A DNA stretch of 64,000 bases, taken from contig CAVYPZ010000004.1 in the NCBI GenBank assembly GCA_963770535.1, positions 1,302,001 to 1,366,000 on the forward strand, written 5' to 3'. Within the stretch, counting starts at the first letter, position 1. Every line of letters begins with the position of its first letter. A model generated the notes under the pieces. It saw nothing but the letters and a program-made list of their open reading frames with translations, was not told the origin of the DNA and did no database searches. This stretch comes from RYN-230 sp963770535 (lineage in GTDB: Bacteria; Actinomycetota; Actinomycetes; Streptosporangiales; Streptosporangiaceae). Of the stretch, positions 42,733 through 50,999 are shown in pieces. The translations under genes were made by a program, and so were the position numbers.

Positions 42733-43929
42733 TTACGTGAAGGCCCCGAGGCCGGTGATGGCGCGGCCGACGATGAGCGTCTGCATGGTCTCGGTGCCCT
42801 CGAAGGTGTGGATCGCCTCGAGGTCAGCCATGTGCCGGGCGACCTGGTAGTCGAGCAGGATGCCGTTGCCGCCGAGCATGTCGCGGGCGTCGGCGGCCAT
42901 GGCGCGGGCCTTGCGGGTGTTGTGCATCTTGGCCAGCCCCGCCACGGTGGGGGTCAGCCGCCCGGCCTCGGCCAGCCGGCCGATCTGCAGGCAGTACAGC
43001 TGCATCGCGGTCAGGTCCGCGAGCATCGACACCAGCCTCTGCTGGATGATCTGGAAGCTGGCCAGCGGCTCGCCGAACTGCCGCCGTTCCAGCGCGTACC
43101 GCAGGGCGGTGTCGTAGACGGAGGTGGCGTGGCCCAGAGCGGCCCAGGCGCAGGTGCTGCGGGTGGTGGCCAGGACCCGGGTGGTGTCCTTGAACGAACG
43201 CGCGCCGGGCAGCCGGTTGCCGGCCGGCACCCGTACCTCGTCCAGGGTGATGTCGGCCTGCCATACCGAGCGCAGCGCCACCTTTCCCTCGATGACCTGC
43301 GCCTGGTAGCCCGGCGATCCTTTCTCCACGACGAACGCGTTGACCTGGCCGTCGTCGGTGTTGCGGGCCCAGACGACGATCAGGTCGGCGACGGTGCCCA
43401 GGCCGATCCACCGTTTGCGGCCGTTCAGCACCCAGCTGTCACCGTCCGGGCGGGCCGAGGTTTCCAGAGCGACCGAGTCCGAGCCGTGCTCCGGCTCGGT
43501 CAGCGCGAAAGCCCCCAGCTTGTTCATCCCGGCCATGTCCGGAAGCCATCGGGCCTTCTGCTCCTCCGAGCCGCACATCGCGATCGACAGCATGGCCAGG
43601 CCCGCGTGCACGCCGAGGAACACGCCCAGGCTGCCGTCGCCGCGGTGCAGCTCCATCGTGACCAGCCCGCACGCCATCGGGCTCATCCCGGCGCAGCCGT
43701 ACCCTTTGATGTCCTCGCCGACGATGCCGAGCTCGGGCAGCCGCCTGACCAGCGGCCAGCAGATCTCGGCCCGTTCCCAGTACGCGCCGGCGACCGGCAC
43801 GACCTCCTCATCGACGAACCGCCGGACGGTGATGAAATGCGACCACTGCTCGTCGGTGAACTGCTCGCGGACGGAGAAGAAATCAGTCCCCAGGGACTCA
43901 CCGAGATGCACGCTCGTCACCTGTGTCAT
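42733..43929 (-). CDS. Acyl-CoA dehydrogenase, glutaryl-CoA dehydrogenase-like
   Basis: A 398-aa FAD enzyme with FALTEPEHGSDSVA (about 143), WVLNGRKRWIGLGT, the C-terminal LGGNGILLDYQVARHMADLEAIHTFEGTE block and LIVGRAITG. The catalytic Glu is in TFEGTETMQ (about 379). The ending closely follows glutaryl-CoA dehydrogenase, which oxidises and decarboxylates glutaryl-CoA to crotonyl-CoA. The Arg that recognises the distal carboxylate cannot be confirmed by eye. ATG 43929 follows GAAAGGAAGCC. It lies 35 bases downstream of phaC on the same strand, so crotonyl-CoA formation and PHA metabolism may be co-regulated. Confidence 0.85.
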   Translation of the reverse strand: MTQVTSVHLGESLGTDFFSVREQFTDEQWSHFITVRRFVDEEVVPVAGAYWERAEICWPLVRRLPELGIVGEDIKGYGCAGMSPMACGLVTMELHRGDGSLGVFLGVHAGLAMLSIAMCGSEEQKARWLPDMAGMNKLGAFALTEPEHGSDSVALETSARPDGDSWVLNGRKRWIGLGTVADLIVVWARNTDDGQVNAFVVEKGSPGYQAQVIEGKVALRSVWQADITLDEVRVPAGNRLPGARSFKDTTRVLATTRSTCAWAALGHATSVYDTALRYALERRQFGEPLASFQIIQQRLVSMLADLTAMQLYCLQIGRLAEAGRLTPTVAGLAKMHNTRKARAMAADARDMLGGNGILLDYQVARHMADLEAIHTFEGTETMQTLIVGRAITGLGAFT

Positions 43930-43964
43930 CACTGGCTTCCTTTCGTGGCCCGGGACAGGACGCG

Positions 43965-45668
43965 TCAATGGTCATACACGTAGGTTCCCGGCGCCTCGCA
44001 GATCGGCACCAGCCCGCCACCGCCGGGCTCGCCCGGGGCGGCTTTCTCCTCCCCGCAGCGCTCGGACAGCCAGCCCGCGTAGTCCGGCCACCAGGAGCCG
44101 TGGCAGGTCTCCGCGTGCTGCAGCCACTCCTGCGGATCCTCCGGGCAGTCCTTGGCCACCTGGTATCTCGCCTTGTCGTTTCCGGGCGGGTTCACCATCG
44201 CGGCGATGTGCCCGCTGGTGGACAGCACGAACCGCTGGCGGCCGGCGAGCAGCTGGGTGGACCGGTAGCAGCTCTGCCACGGGCAGATGTGGTCGGTGAT
44301 GCCGGCGACCATGTAGCTGTCGCGGTCGATCAGGGCCAGGTCCACCGGTGAGCCGAGCATGGTCATCCCGCCCGGCTGGACCAGCCCGTTCGTGACGCCC
44401 AGCCGGAGGAAGTCCCGGTGCAGGCCTGCGGTCATCCGGGTGGTGTCCGCGTTCCAGAACAAGATGTCGAACGGCGGCGGCTTCCGTCCGAGCAGGTAGT
44501 TGTTGACCCAGTAGTTCCAGATCAGGTCATTGGGGCGCAGCCAGGCGAACACCTCAGCCAGCGATCGGCCGTCGAGGTAGCCGCGTGCCCGGGATGCGGC
44601 TTCGGCCAGCCGCGCAGTCCGCTCGTCGATCACGGCGCCGGCCAGTCCCGCCCGCGCCTCGTCCAGCACGGTGACCATGAGGGTGAACGCGGCGAGCCGG
44701 TCCTGCTGGCCGGTGTGCGCCAGGTGCGCGGCCACCATCGCGGCGATGATGCCGCCGGAGCAGGCTCCCATGAGCGCGGTCTGCTCGCTCCCGGTGATCC
44801 GCGCCGCCGCGTCCATGGCGTCCAGGACAGCCTGCCCGTAGGTGTTGAAGTCCCACGCCGCGTGCCGGGCGTCCGGGTTGCGCCAGGAGATCATGAACAC
44901 CTGCAGGCCGCTGCCGGTCAGGTACTCCGCCAGGCTGCGCCCGGGCGCCAGGTCCATCACGTAGAACTTGTTGATCGTCGGCGGGACGATCACCAGCGGG
45001 ACCTGCCGCACCGCGGGTGTGGCCGGGCGGTACTGGATCAGCTCGAAGACCGGAGTGCGCAAGATCACCGACCCGGGCGTGACGGCGAGATCCACCCCGA
45101 CCTCGAACGCGTCCGGCTCGACCATCGACGGGACCCGCGGCGCAGCTGCCATGTCGGCGGCGAAATGCCGCAGGCCCGCCACGGCGCTGGCGCCGCCGGT
45201 GTCGATGGCGGCCTTCAGCGCCGCCGGGTTCAGCAGCGGGTTATTGCTCGGGGCCAGCGCGTCGATCAGATTGGTCACCGCGAATCCGACGCGTTCGGAG
45301 TCCGCCCAGTCCAGGCCGGCGTCGGCGACCACACCCTCCGCGGTCACCGCAGCAGCCAGGTAGGCCTGCATCGCCCGGCGCAGCAGCGGATTGCCCGCCC
45401 ATCCCGGATCGGCGAACCGGCGGTCGCGCCGGGACGGCTGCACCTGCGACGTGCCCGCCGCGATGCGGGCCAGCTCACCCAGCAGCTGGCGCCCCCGCCC
45501 GGCGGCAAGCCGGGGCCGGCCTGCCAGCGCCGCAGCCAGGCGCAGGCCGGAACCGCCCGGGTTCACCCGGCGCAGCGCGCCGATGGCCGCATCGGTGAGC
45601 AGCAGGTCCAGGGGTGCCGCCGCAGCATCCGCCGCGGCTGATCGGAACGTGTCGCTGTCAGGGCTCAT
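43965..45668 (-). CDS. phaC: Poly(3-hydroxyalkanoate) synthase
   Basis: A 567-aa alpha/beta-hydrolase-fold polymerase. The lipase-like box is GACSGG with the catalytic Cys near residue 303; the Asp is in GITDHICPW and the His in STSGHIAAMVNPPG. The block VPLVIVPPTINKFYVMDL and the C-terminal GSWWPDYAGWL are typical of class I-type PhaC, which joins hydroxyacyl-CoA monomers into storage granules. The start at ATG 45668 follows GAGGAGAGATC. No phaA, phaB, phasin or phaE is adjacent, so monomer supply comes from elsewhere, possibly beta-oxidation. Confidence 0.9.
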   Translation of the reverse strand: MSPDSDTFRSAAADAAAAPLDLLLTDAAIGALRRVNPGGSGLRLAAALAGRPRLAAGRGRQLLGELARIAAGTSQVQPSRRDRRFADPGWAGNPLLRRAMQAYLAAAVTAEGVVADAGLDWADSERVGFAVTNLIDALAPSNNPLLNPAALKAAIDTGGASAVAGLRHFAADMAAAPRVPSMVEPDAFEVGVDLAVTPGSVILRTPVFELIQYRPATPAVRQVPLVIVPPTINKFYVMDLAPGRSLAEYLTGSGLQVFMISWRNPDARHAAWDFNTYGQAVLDAMDAAARITGSEQTALMGACSGGIIAAMVAAHLAHTGQQDRLAAFTLMVTVLDEARAGLAGAVIDERTARLAEAASRARGYLDGRSLAEVFAWLRPNDLIWNYWVNNYLLGRKPPPFDILFWNADTTRMTAGLHRDFLRLGVTNGLVQPGGMTMLGSPVDLALIDRDSYMVAGITDHICPWQSCYRSTQLLAGRQRFVLSTSGHIAAMVNPPGNDKARYQVAKDCPEDPQEWLQHAETCHGSWWPDYAGWLSERCGEEKAAPGEPGGGGLVPICEAPGTYVYDH

Positions 45669-45824
45669 GATCTCTCCTCCAGAGGAGCCTAAGCAGCAGG
45701 GCGCGATCTTCCATCGGTCGCCCGTTACAAACCCGGGGCCACGCATGGTCCTGCGGGCACAGGCTGCCCCCCGGGCTGACGCGGCATGAGGACGCTGGGC
45801 CCGCTCCGGCCCGGGCGGCGCGTG

Positions 45825-45933
45825 ATACCAAAGCATCACTGGCGAAGGCGACCGGCGGACGACGACCAGAGGGGTGGCTGCGGCGCAGGCTTACTGCATG
45901 CCAGCCGACAACCACTCAGGCAGGGAGAACGCC
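45825..45933 (+). promoter_or_regulatory. Promoter/leader copy A of a duplicated control region
   Basis: It contains ATACC (45825), then after exactly 21 bases ACCGGCGGACGACGAC (45851-45866), GCGGCGCAGGCTT.CTGCAT (about 45880-45899) and GCAGGGAGAACGCC right before ATG 45934. The same blocks at the same spacing (within one base) precede ATG 48492. It is probably a common promoter plus leader. Confidence 0.7.
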
Positions 45934-46398
45934 ATGACTACCTCGACCTCGCGCGGCCCGCAGCGGACGCCCACCCGCGCCATCAGCACTCACTCAGGCA
46001 TAACCGGCTCGCCAGGAACCAGCGGCGTGGTAGCCGGCCTGCTGATGGTGACCGGGATCGGGTGGAACGCGGGGCTGGAGGCGCTGCCTTTCCACCCCGT
46101 GTTGACGGGGGTCACCGCGCTGGCGATCCACGTCTTCCCGCTGGTGGTCCTGATGCCCTTTCTCGTGCCTGCCCTGGTAAGTTCCAGCCGGCAGCGCGGC
46201 GTGACTGTCGCGGCGGTCCTGGCTCTCGCCTTCGGCCTGTTCTCAGCGGTGTTCAGCCTCACTCATCCACACGCCGCGATGGGCGTCCATGATCTCAACG
46301 ATGTCCTGCCGATCGCTATCCTGGACGCCGGCGCGCTGTTGTGGCTGGTCCGCGGACGCCGCCTCAGTGCCAGCAAGACCGGCCGCGCGACGGCATGA
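45934..46398 (+). CDS. Small four-helix membrane protein
   Basis: A 154-aa protein. After a polar head of about 35 residues it has four predicted helices: GVVAGLLMVTGIGWNAGL, VTALAIHVFPLVVLMPFLV, VTVAAVLALAFGLFSAVFSL and LPIAILDAGALLWLV. A His/Pro-rich loop (LTHPHAAMGVHDLND) precedes the last helix. Family not recognised. ATG 45934 has GCAGGGAGAACGCC upstream, part of the duplicated leader. The two-component genes follow 56 bases later, so it is probably in their regulon or part of the sensing unit. Confidence 0.7.
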   Translation: MTTSTSRGPQRTPTRAISTHSGITGSPGTSGVVAGLLMVTGIGWNAGLEALPFHPVLTGVTALAIHVFPLVVLMPFLVPALVSSSRQRGVTVAAVLALAFGLFSAVFSLTHPHAAMGVHDLNDVLPIAILDAGALLWLVRGRRLSASKTGRATA

Positions 46399-46454
46399 CG
46401 TACGGCAGTGCGCGAGATTTCGGCCTCCAGGACAGGCCATGCCAGGCTAGGAGA

Positions 46455-47669
46455 ATGCACCACATCCCGGCCGGCACGGCGACCGCGGCTGAAACGGCGC
46501 CACGATCGCCTCGTGGTGTGCTGACTCTCGCTCGTGAGCACCCGGTTGCTACTGACCGGGTGCTCACTGCTGTCCTGGTGGCCGTGTCCCTCGCGGGCCT
46601 GTGGCTGGTGAGCTGGTCGAAGACCGGACACTACCGGGCACCGGACGCCGGCGGGGTCCTGCTGACGCTGGCTATCGTGGTGCCACTGCTGTGGCGGCGC
46701 CAGCGCCCGGGCCTGGTCCTGGTGATCAGCGGCCTGGCGCTGCTCGCTTACGACGCCGCCGGCTACCCGTCGGGACTGGCGTGGCTGGCCTGTTACTGGG
46801 CTGTCTACTCCCTGGCCGTCCACAGGCGCCGGCGCGACGCCTACCTTCCGCTGGCGGTCTGGGTCGCGGCCATCCTCGCCCACCTAGCCCTGCCTGCCCG
46901 GGGCGGCAGCAACGCGCAGACGGCGCTGATCTTCCTCGGTGTCACCGCCGTCGTCTGGCTCCGGGGCGACGCCGTGCGGACTGGCACGCTGGAGGCCGAG
47001 CGTGAGCGGCAGGCGCGGGCCCGGCAGGCCGTCGCCGACGAGCGCACGCGCATCGCTCGCGAGCTGCACGATGTCGTGTCCCAGGCCCTCGGTGTGATCG
47101 TCATGCAGGCCGGCGGCGCGGGCAGCGTTCCCGTCCTGGAAGAGCCGGACGCCAAGGCGGTGCTGGCCACCATCGAGCAGACCGGCCGCCAGGCGTTCGC
47201 GGAGATGCGCCGTCTTGTCGGTGTGCTGCGGGACGGCGACGAAGCTGCCGCGCTCGCGCCGCAGCCGACTGTCGGCGAGATCCCCGCCCTGCTTGCGAGG
47301 CTCGCCGGTGCCGGGCTGGATGTTGATCTGGAGATAGCAGGTACCCGCCGCGAGGCCCCGGCCGGGGTCGAGCTGTCGGCTTACCGCATCGTCCAGGAGG
47401 CGCTGACCAACACGCTGAAACACTCCGGCGCGGGGCACGCCACGGTCCGCCTGTCCTGGTCACAGAACCACCTCGATGTGGAGGTCAGCGACGACGGCCC
47501 GGCCGCGGGCGCCGCCGTTCCCCCGCCAGTACGCGCGGATAGCGGCGGCAAGGGACTGGTGGGCATGCGTGAGCGAGTCATGCTCTTCGGTGGCGAGCTG
47601 GAAGCCGGGCCCAGCCCGCACGGTGGCTACCGGGTAGCCGCGCGGCTTCCCCTGGAGGGCATGGCATGA
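46455..47669 (+). CDS. Sensor histidine kinase (HisKA_3/DesK type)
   Basis: A 404-aa membrane kinase. Five or six helices span about 30-165. A linker helix rich in Arg/Gln leads to the phospho-acceptor box ERTRIARELHDVVSQALG (His about 204), and the ATPase domain follows with VQEALTNTLKHSG (N box), VSDDGPAAG (G1) and GKGLVGMRERVMLFGGELEAG. It should sense an envelope or membrane signal and phosphorylate the next gene's product. ATG 46455 follows CTAGGAGA; the open frame further up has no natural start. Its stop overlaps the response regulator start (ATGA). Confidence 0.88.
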   Translation: MHHIPAGTATAAETAPRSPRGVLTLAREHPVATDRVLTAVLVAVSLAGLWLVSWSKTGHYRAPDAGGVLLTLAIVVPLLWRRQRPGLVLVISGLALLAYDAAGYPSGLAWLACYWAVYSLAVHRRRRDAYLPLAVWVAAILAHLALPARGGSNAQTALIFLGVTAVVWLRGDAVRTGTLEAERERQARARQAVADERTRIARELHDVVSQALGVIVMQAGGAGSVPVLEEPDAKAVLATIEQTGRQAFAEMRRLVGVLRDGDEAAALAPQPTVGEIPALLARLAGAGLDVDLEIAGTRREAPAGVELSAYRIVQEALTNTLKHSGAGHATVRLSWSQNHLDVEVSDDGPAAGAAVPPPVRADSGGKGLVGMRERVMLFGGELEAGPSPHGGYRVAARLPLEGMA

Positions 47670-48343
47670 CCACGTCGCGGGTGCTCCTCGCCGATGATCA
47701 GGCGCTGCTGCGCCAGGGCCTGCAGATGATGGTCGACGCCCAGCCTGATCTGCAGGTAGTGGGCCAGGCGGCCGACGGTGCCGAGGCGGTCGAGTTGGCC
47801 GCGCGGCTGCGCCCCGACGTCGTTCTCATGGATATCCGCATGCCGCGGATGGACGGCGTGGAGGCCACCCGCCGCATCTGCGGATCAGCCGGGCCAGCAG
47901 GCGGGCCGAAGGTAATCGTGCTGACCACCTTCGACCTGGACGAGTACGTCGTCGGCGCGCTGTCTGCGGGTGCCAGCGGGTTCCTGCTCAAGGATGCGCC
48001 ACCGGCCGACATCATCGCAGGCATCCGCGTGGTCACCGCGGGTGACGCGCTGCTGGCCCCGTCTGTGACCCGGCGGCTGCTTGACCGCTTCGCAGCCCGA
48101 CCGCCCATCACCAGCATGGCGCCGCCCGCCGGGCTTGACCTGCTCACCGACCGGGAACGCGAGGTCATGGGGCTGGTTGTGCGCGGCTTGTCGAACGCCG
48201 AGATACGAGGCGAGCTGTACCTCAGCGAGCCCACCGTCAAGACTCACGTCGGGCGGATACTCATGAAACTCGGGGTCAGGTCCCGGGTACAGCTCGTGGT
48301 GCTGGCCTACGAGCGCGGCCTGGTGGAACCAGGTCGCGGCTGA
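47666..48343 (+). CDS. NarL/LuxR-type response regulator
   Basis: A 225-aa regulator. The receiver domain (3-120) has the acidic pair LADDQ and the phospho-Asp in VVLMDIRMPRMDG (about 55), then Thr in VLTTFDLDEYV and Lys in GFLLKDAPP (about 110). The LuxR helix-turn-helix (about 155-215) reads LTDREREVMGLVVRGLSNAEI and SEPTVKTHVGRILMKLGVRSR. It is coupled to the kinase by a four-base overlap. Likely targets are its flanking genes, which share a duplicated promoter/leader. Confidence 0.9.
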   Translation: MTTSRVLLADDQALLRQGLQMMVDAQPDLQVVGQAADGAEAVELAARLRPDVVLMDIRMPRMDGVEATRRICGSAGPAGGPKVIVLTTFDLDEYVVGALSAGASGFLLKDAPPADIIAGIRVVTAGDALLAPSVTRRLLDRFAARPPITSMAPPAGLDLLTDREREVMGLVVRGLSNAEIRGELYLSEPTVKTHVGRILMKLGVRSRVQLVVLAYERGLVEPGRG

Positions 48344-48381
48344 CCGGCTGCCGGCGCCGGACCTGGCCGGCACCGAACGTC

Positions 48382-48491
48382 ATACCTTCGGGCCATCCGG
48401 GGACGACACCGGCGGACGACGACTGGGGCACGCGATGCGGCGCAGGCTTTCTGCATACGGAAGCCACTGCTGTTCACGCAGGGAGAACGCC
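48382..48491 (+). promoter_or_regulatory. Promoter/leader copy B of a duplicated control region
   Basis: ATACC at 48382, then 21 bases later ACCGGCGGACGACGAC (48408-48423), TGCGGCGCAGGCTTTCTGCAT (ending 48456) and GCAGGGAGAACGCC before ATG 48492. Block spacing equals copy A at 45825-45933 except for one base near the ribosome-binding site. Confidence 0.7.
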
Positions 48492-49070
48492 ATGAACCCG
48501 CTCGCCATCCATCCAGGCGCCGCCCATCTGCTGCTGCAGGGCATGCTGATCGGCTGGGCCGCCATCGAGGTCGTGCTCAGGCTGCGCAACATGGGCGGGC
48601 GGACCACCTTCGACTGGACTCTCTGGCTGGTCACCGCCGCGGTCGCGGCCGGGGTCAACCTCGGATTCCGGGGGGCGCGGGTGCACTCGGCGGTCCTGGG
48701 CGGCGGCTGGGCGCCAGTGGCGGCCGGGCTGGTCCTGCTCGCCGCGGGCGTGGCCCTGCGGACCTGGGCGATCGTGACCCTCGGGCGCCTGTTCAAGTTC
48801 GTCGTCGTCATCCAGGAAGGCCACCGGGTAGTCACATCCGGCCCGTACCGGGTGCTCCGGCACCCCAGCTACACCGGCGGCCTGGCCGCGTTCCTCGGCG
48901 CTGGCATCGCCCTCGACAGCTGGCTGAGCATCCTCGCCCTCGTGCTCATCCCGCTCCTGGCGGTCCTCGTCCGCATCCACCTCGAAGAGGCGCGGCTCGC
49001 CACTGCCCTCGGCCCGGAGTACACGCAGTACGCCAGCCGCACTCACCGGCTGGTTCCGGGCCTCTGGTGA
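48492..49070 (+). CDS. Isoprenylcysteine carboxyl methyltransferase-like membrane protein
   Basis: A 192-aa membrane protein with about five helices. The ICMT/PEMT signature is clear: GHRVVTSGPYRVLRHPSYTGGLA (about 114-136), then a helix pair and LEEARLATALGPEYTQYASRT (about 162-182). In eukaryotes such enzymes methylate prenylated cysteine with SAM; bacterial relatives methylate unknown lipids or small molecules. ATG 48492 is chosen for its GGGAGAACGCC site within the duplicated leader. Shared control with the small membrane protein before the two-component system suggests membrane modification in response to its signal. Confidence 0.85.
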   Translation: MNPLAIHPGAAHLLLQGMLIGWAAIEVVLRLRNMGGRTTFDWTLWLVTAAVAAGVNLGFRGARVHSAVLGGGWAPVAAGLVLLAAGVALRTWAIVTLGRLFKFVVVIQEGHRVVTSGPYRVLRHPSYTGGLAAFLGAGIALDSWLSILALVLIPLLAVLVRIHLEEARLATALGPEYTQYASRTHRLVPGLW

Positions 49071-49317
49071 GGCCGCGTTGCACCCTTCCGCCGGGCCTGG
49101 CCGCTCACGCAGAACGCGGTGGCGCGACCGGCGGCCGACTCGCGAAACGACCGGGCACGTTGCCGGCTGCCGTCACCCGGCGGGGACCGGCCGCCCAGCC
49201 TGTCCGCGAGGCCCGGTCATCGACGGTGAGCTGTTACGTGGCAGTCTGAATCTGGCCGGCACCGGGGCCTATCGGGCGAGTGGTGCCGGGGTGTCCGGGA
49301 GATGGACGGGGGCAGCG
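49071..49317. other. Intergenic region upstream of recQ
   Basis: It stays open in one frame with the helicase, but codes for Arg/Pro/Gly-rich sequence without family resemblance; I treat it as non-coding. No strong promoter motif seen. Confidence 0.3.
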
Positions 49318-50895
49318 ATGGAAGCTGGGGCCGCGATCGGGGAGCTCGCGCGCGATCGTCTTGGCTTTGAGCGGCTTCGCCCCGGGCAGCTGCCCGCGGT
49401 GCAGGCACTGGCCGGCGGGCGCGACGCGCTGGCCGTGCTGCCGACCGGCGGCGGGAAGTCGGCGATCTACGAGCTGGCGGGGCTGCTGCGGGCAGGCCCC
49501 GTGGTCGTCGTGTCGCCGCTGATCGCGCTCGAGGATGATCAGCTCGCCCACCTGCGCGCCGCCGGGCTGCGCTCGATCGTGCTGAACTCGCAGCAATCGG
49601 CTGGTGCGCGGGCGGCGGCGCTGCTGGCCTCCTGCGATCCGGACACGTTCGTGTTCCTCTCGCCGGAGCAGCTGGCCAACAGCGAGACCCGCGACACGCT
49701 GCGGCGCGCGCGGCCGGGCCTGTTCGCCGTGGACGAAGCGCACCTGATCAGCCAGTGGGGTCACGATTTCCGGCCCGACTACATGCGGCTCGGCGCGCAG
49801 GCCGAGGCAATCGGCGCGCCGATCCGACTGGCGCTGACCGCCACCGCCGCGCCGCCCGTGCGGCAGGAGATCATCCGGCGGCTCGGCCTGCGCGATCCGG
49901 TCGTGGTGATCGGCGACTTCGACCGGCCGCACATCCACCTGTCGGCGCAGCACGTGCGCACCATCGCGGACAAGGAGAACGAGCTTGCCCGGGCGGCGGG
50001 GGAGTTCGCCGGCCCCGGGATTGTCTACGCGGCCACGCACGCGAACGCTCAAGCGGCCCACGACACGCTCGCCTCGGAAGGTGAGCGGGTGACGCTGTAT
50101 CACGCCGGGCTTTCCGGGCGTGAACGGCACGACGCGATGACGGCGTTCCTGGACGGCTCGGCCCGGATCATCGCAGCCACCGTTGCCTTCGGGATGGGGA
50201 TTGACAAGCCGGATGTCCGGTGGGTCGTGCACTTCGACCCGCCGCCCTCGCTGGACGCGTACTACCAGGAACTAGGGCGGGCCGGCCGGGACGGGAACCC
50301 GTCGCACGTCCGGCTGGTGTATCGCTACGACGACTTTGACAGGGCACGCTATTTCATCGCCAGGGGTGTCCCCGGCCCGGCCGTTGAGCGGGCCGCGTCC
50401 GCTCTCGCGGACGGCCAGCAGCCTGGGCCTGACGCGCGGCTGCAGACGGCTGCGCTGGCCCGCCTGGCCGATCTCGGCGCGGCGGCCTGGCAGGCAGACG
50501 GCCAGATCCGCTGGACCGGGACGATGAGCGCGGCGGAGGCAGTGCAAGCGTCGCAGGCGCAGACCGAACGGGAGGATGAGATAGAGCGCACGAGGCTGGC
50601 GATGATGCGCCGCTACGCCGAGCACACCGGCTGCCGCCGTTCGTTCCTGCTGACCTACTTCGGCCAGGACTACCCCGGTCCCTGCGGGAACTGTGACAAC
50701 GACCATGGGGCCGCTGAGGCTGGGCCCGCCGAGGTCCCGTTTCCCGTCGGTGCGCGGGTCGCCAGCGAGCGGTGGGGCGAGGGCACGGTGCAGCGTTACG
50801 ACGGCGACCAGGTCACGGTGCTCTTCGACGAACACGGCTACCGCGAGCTGTTCGTGCCGGTCGTGCTCGAACGCGGCCTCCTGAAGCCTGCCTAG
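49318..50895 (+). CDS. recQ: RecQ-family ATP-dependent DNA helicase with a Tudor-like C-terminus
   Basis: A 525-aa helicase. Motif 0 is FERLRPGQLPAVQ (about 18-30), Walker A LPTGGGKS (about 41-48), DEAH VDEAHLISQWGHDFRPDY (about 138), motif VI YYQELGRAGRDG (about 316-327). A short Zn-like part has HTGCRRSFLLTYFG and CGNCDN (about 440-461). The last 45 residues (GARVASERWGEGTVQRYDGD, LFDEHGYREL) resemble the Tudor-like C-terminal domain of UvrD/PcrA, known there for binding RNA polymerase. The HRDC domain of classical RecQ is absent. ATG 49318 is the first start at the real N-terminus. Confidence 0.87.
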   Translation: MEAGAAIGELARDRLGFERLRPGQLPAVQALAGGRDALAVLPTGGGKSAIYELAGLLRAGPVVVVSPLIALEDDQLAHLRAAGLRSIVLNSQQSAGARAAALLASCDPDTFVFLSPEQLANSETRDTLRRARPGLFAVDEAHLISQWGHDFRPDYMRLGAQAEAIGAPIRLALTATAAPPVRQEIIRRLGLRDPVVVIGDFDRPHIHLSAQHVRTIADKENELARAAGEFAGPGIVYAATHANAQAAHDTLASEGERVTLYHAGLSGRERHDAMTAFLDGSARIIAATVAFGMGIDKPDVRWVVHFDPPPSLDAYYQELGRAGRDGNPSHVRLVYRYDDFDRARYFIARGVPGPAVERAASALADGQQPGPDARLQTAALARLADLGAAAWQADGQIRWTGTMSAAEAVQASQAQTEREDEIERTRLAMMRRYAEHTGCRRSFLLTYFGQDYPGPCGNCDNDHGAAEAGPAEVPFPVGARVASERWGEGTVQRYDGDQVTVLFDEHGYRELFVPVVLERGLLKPA

Positions 50896-50999
50896 GGGGC
50901 TGGCCCTGTCGCATCCCAGTACGAATCTGGTGGCTGCAGCACGGGCTCATGATCCGATTCTCCTGCCGGAAGCCGGCGCGCGCACTGCCGGGCCGGTGC

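Noticed and set aside
44418..45641. Plus-strand open frame of 407 codons opposite phaC
   Set aside because: Arg/Gln/His-rich shadow frame; the PHA synthase catalytic triad is clear on the minus strand.
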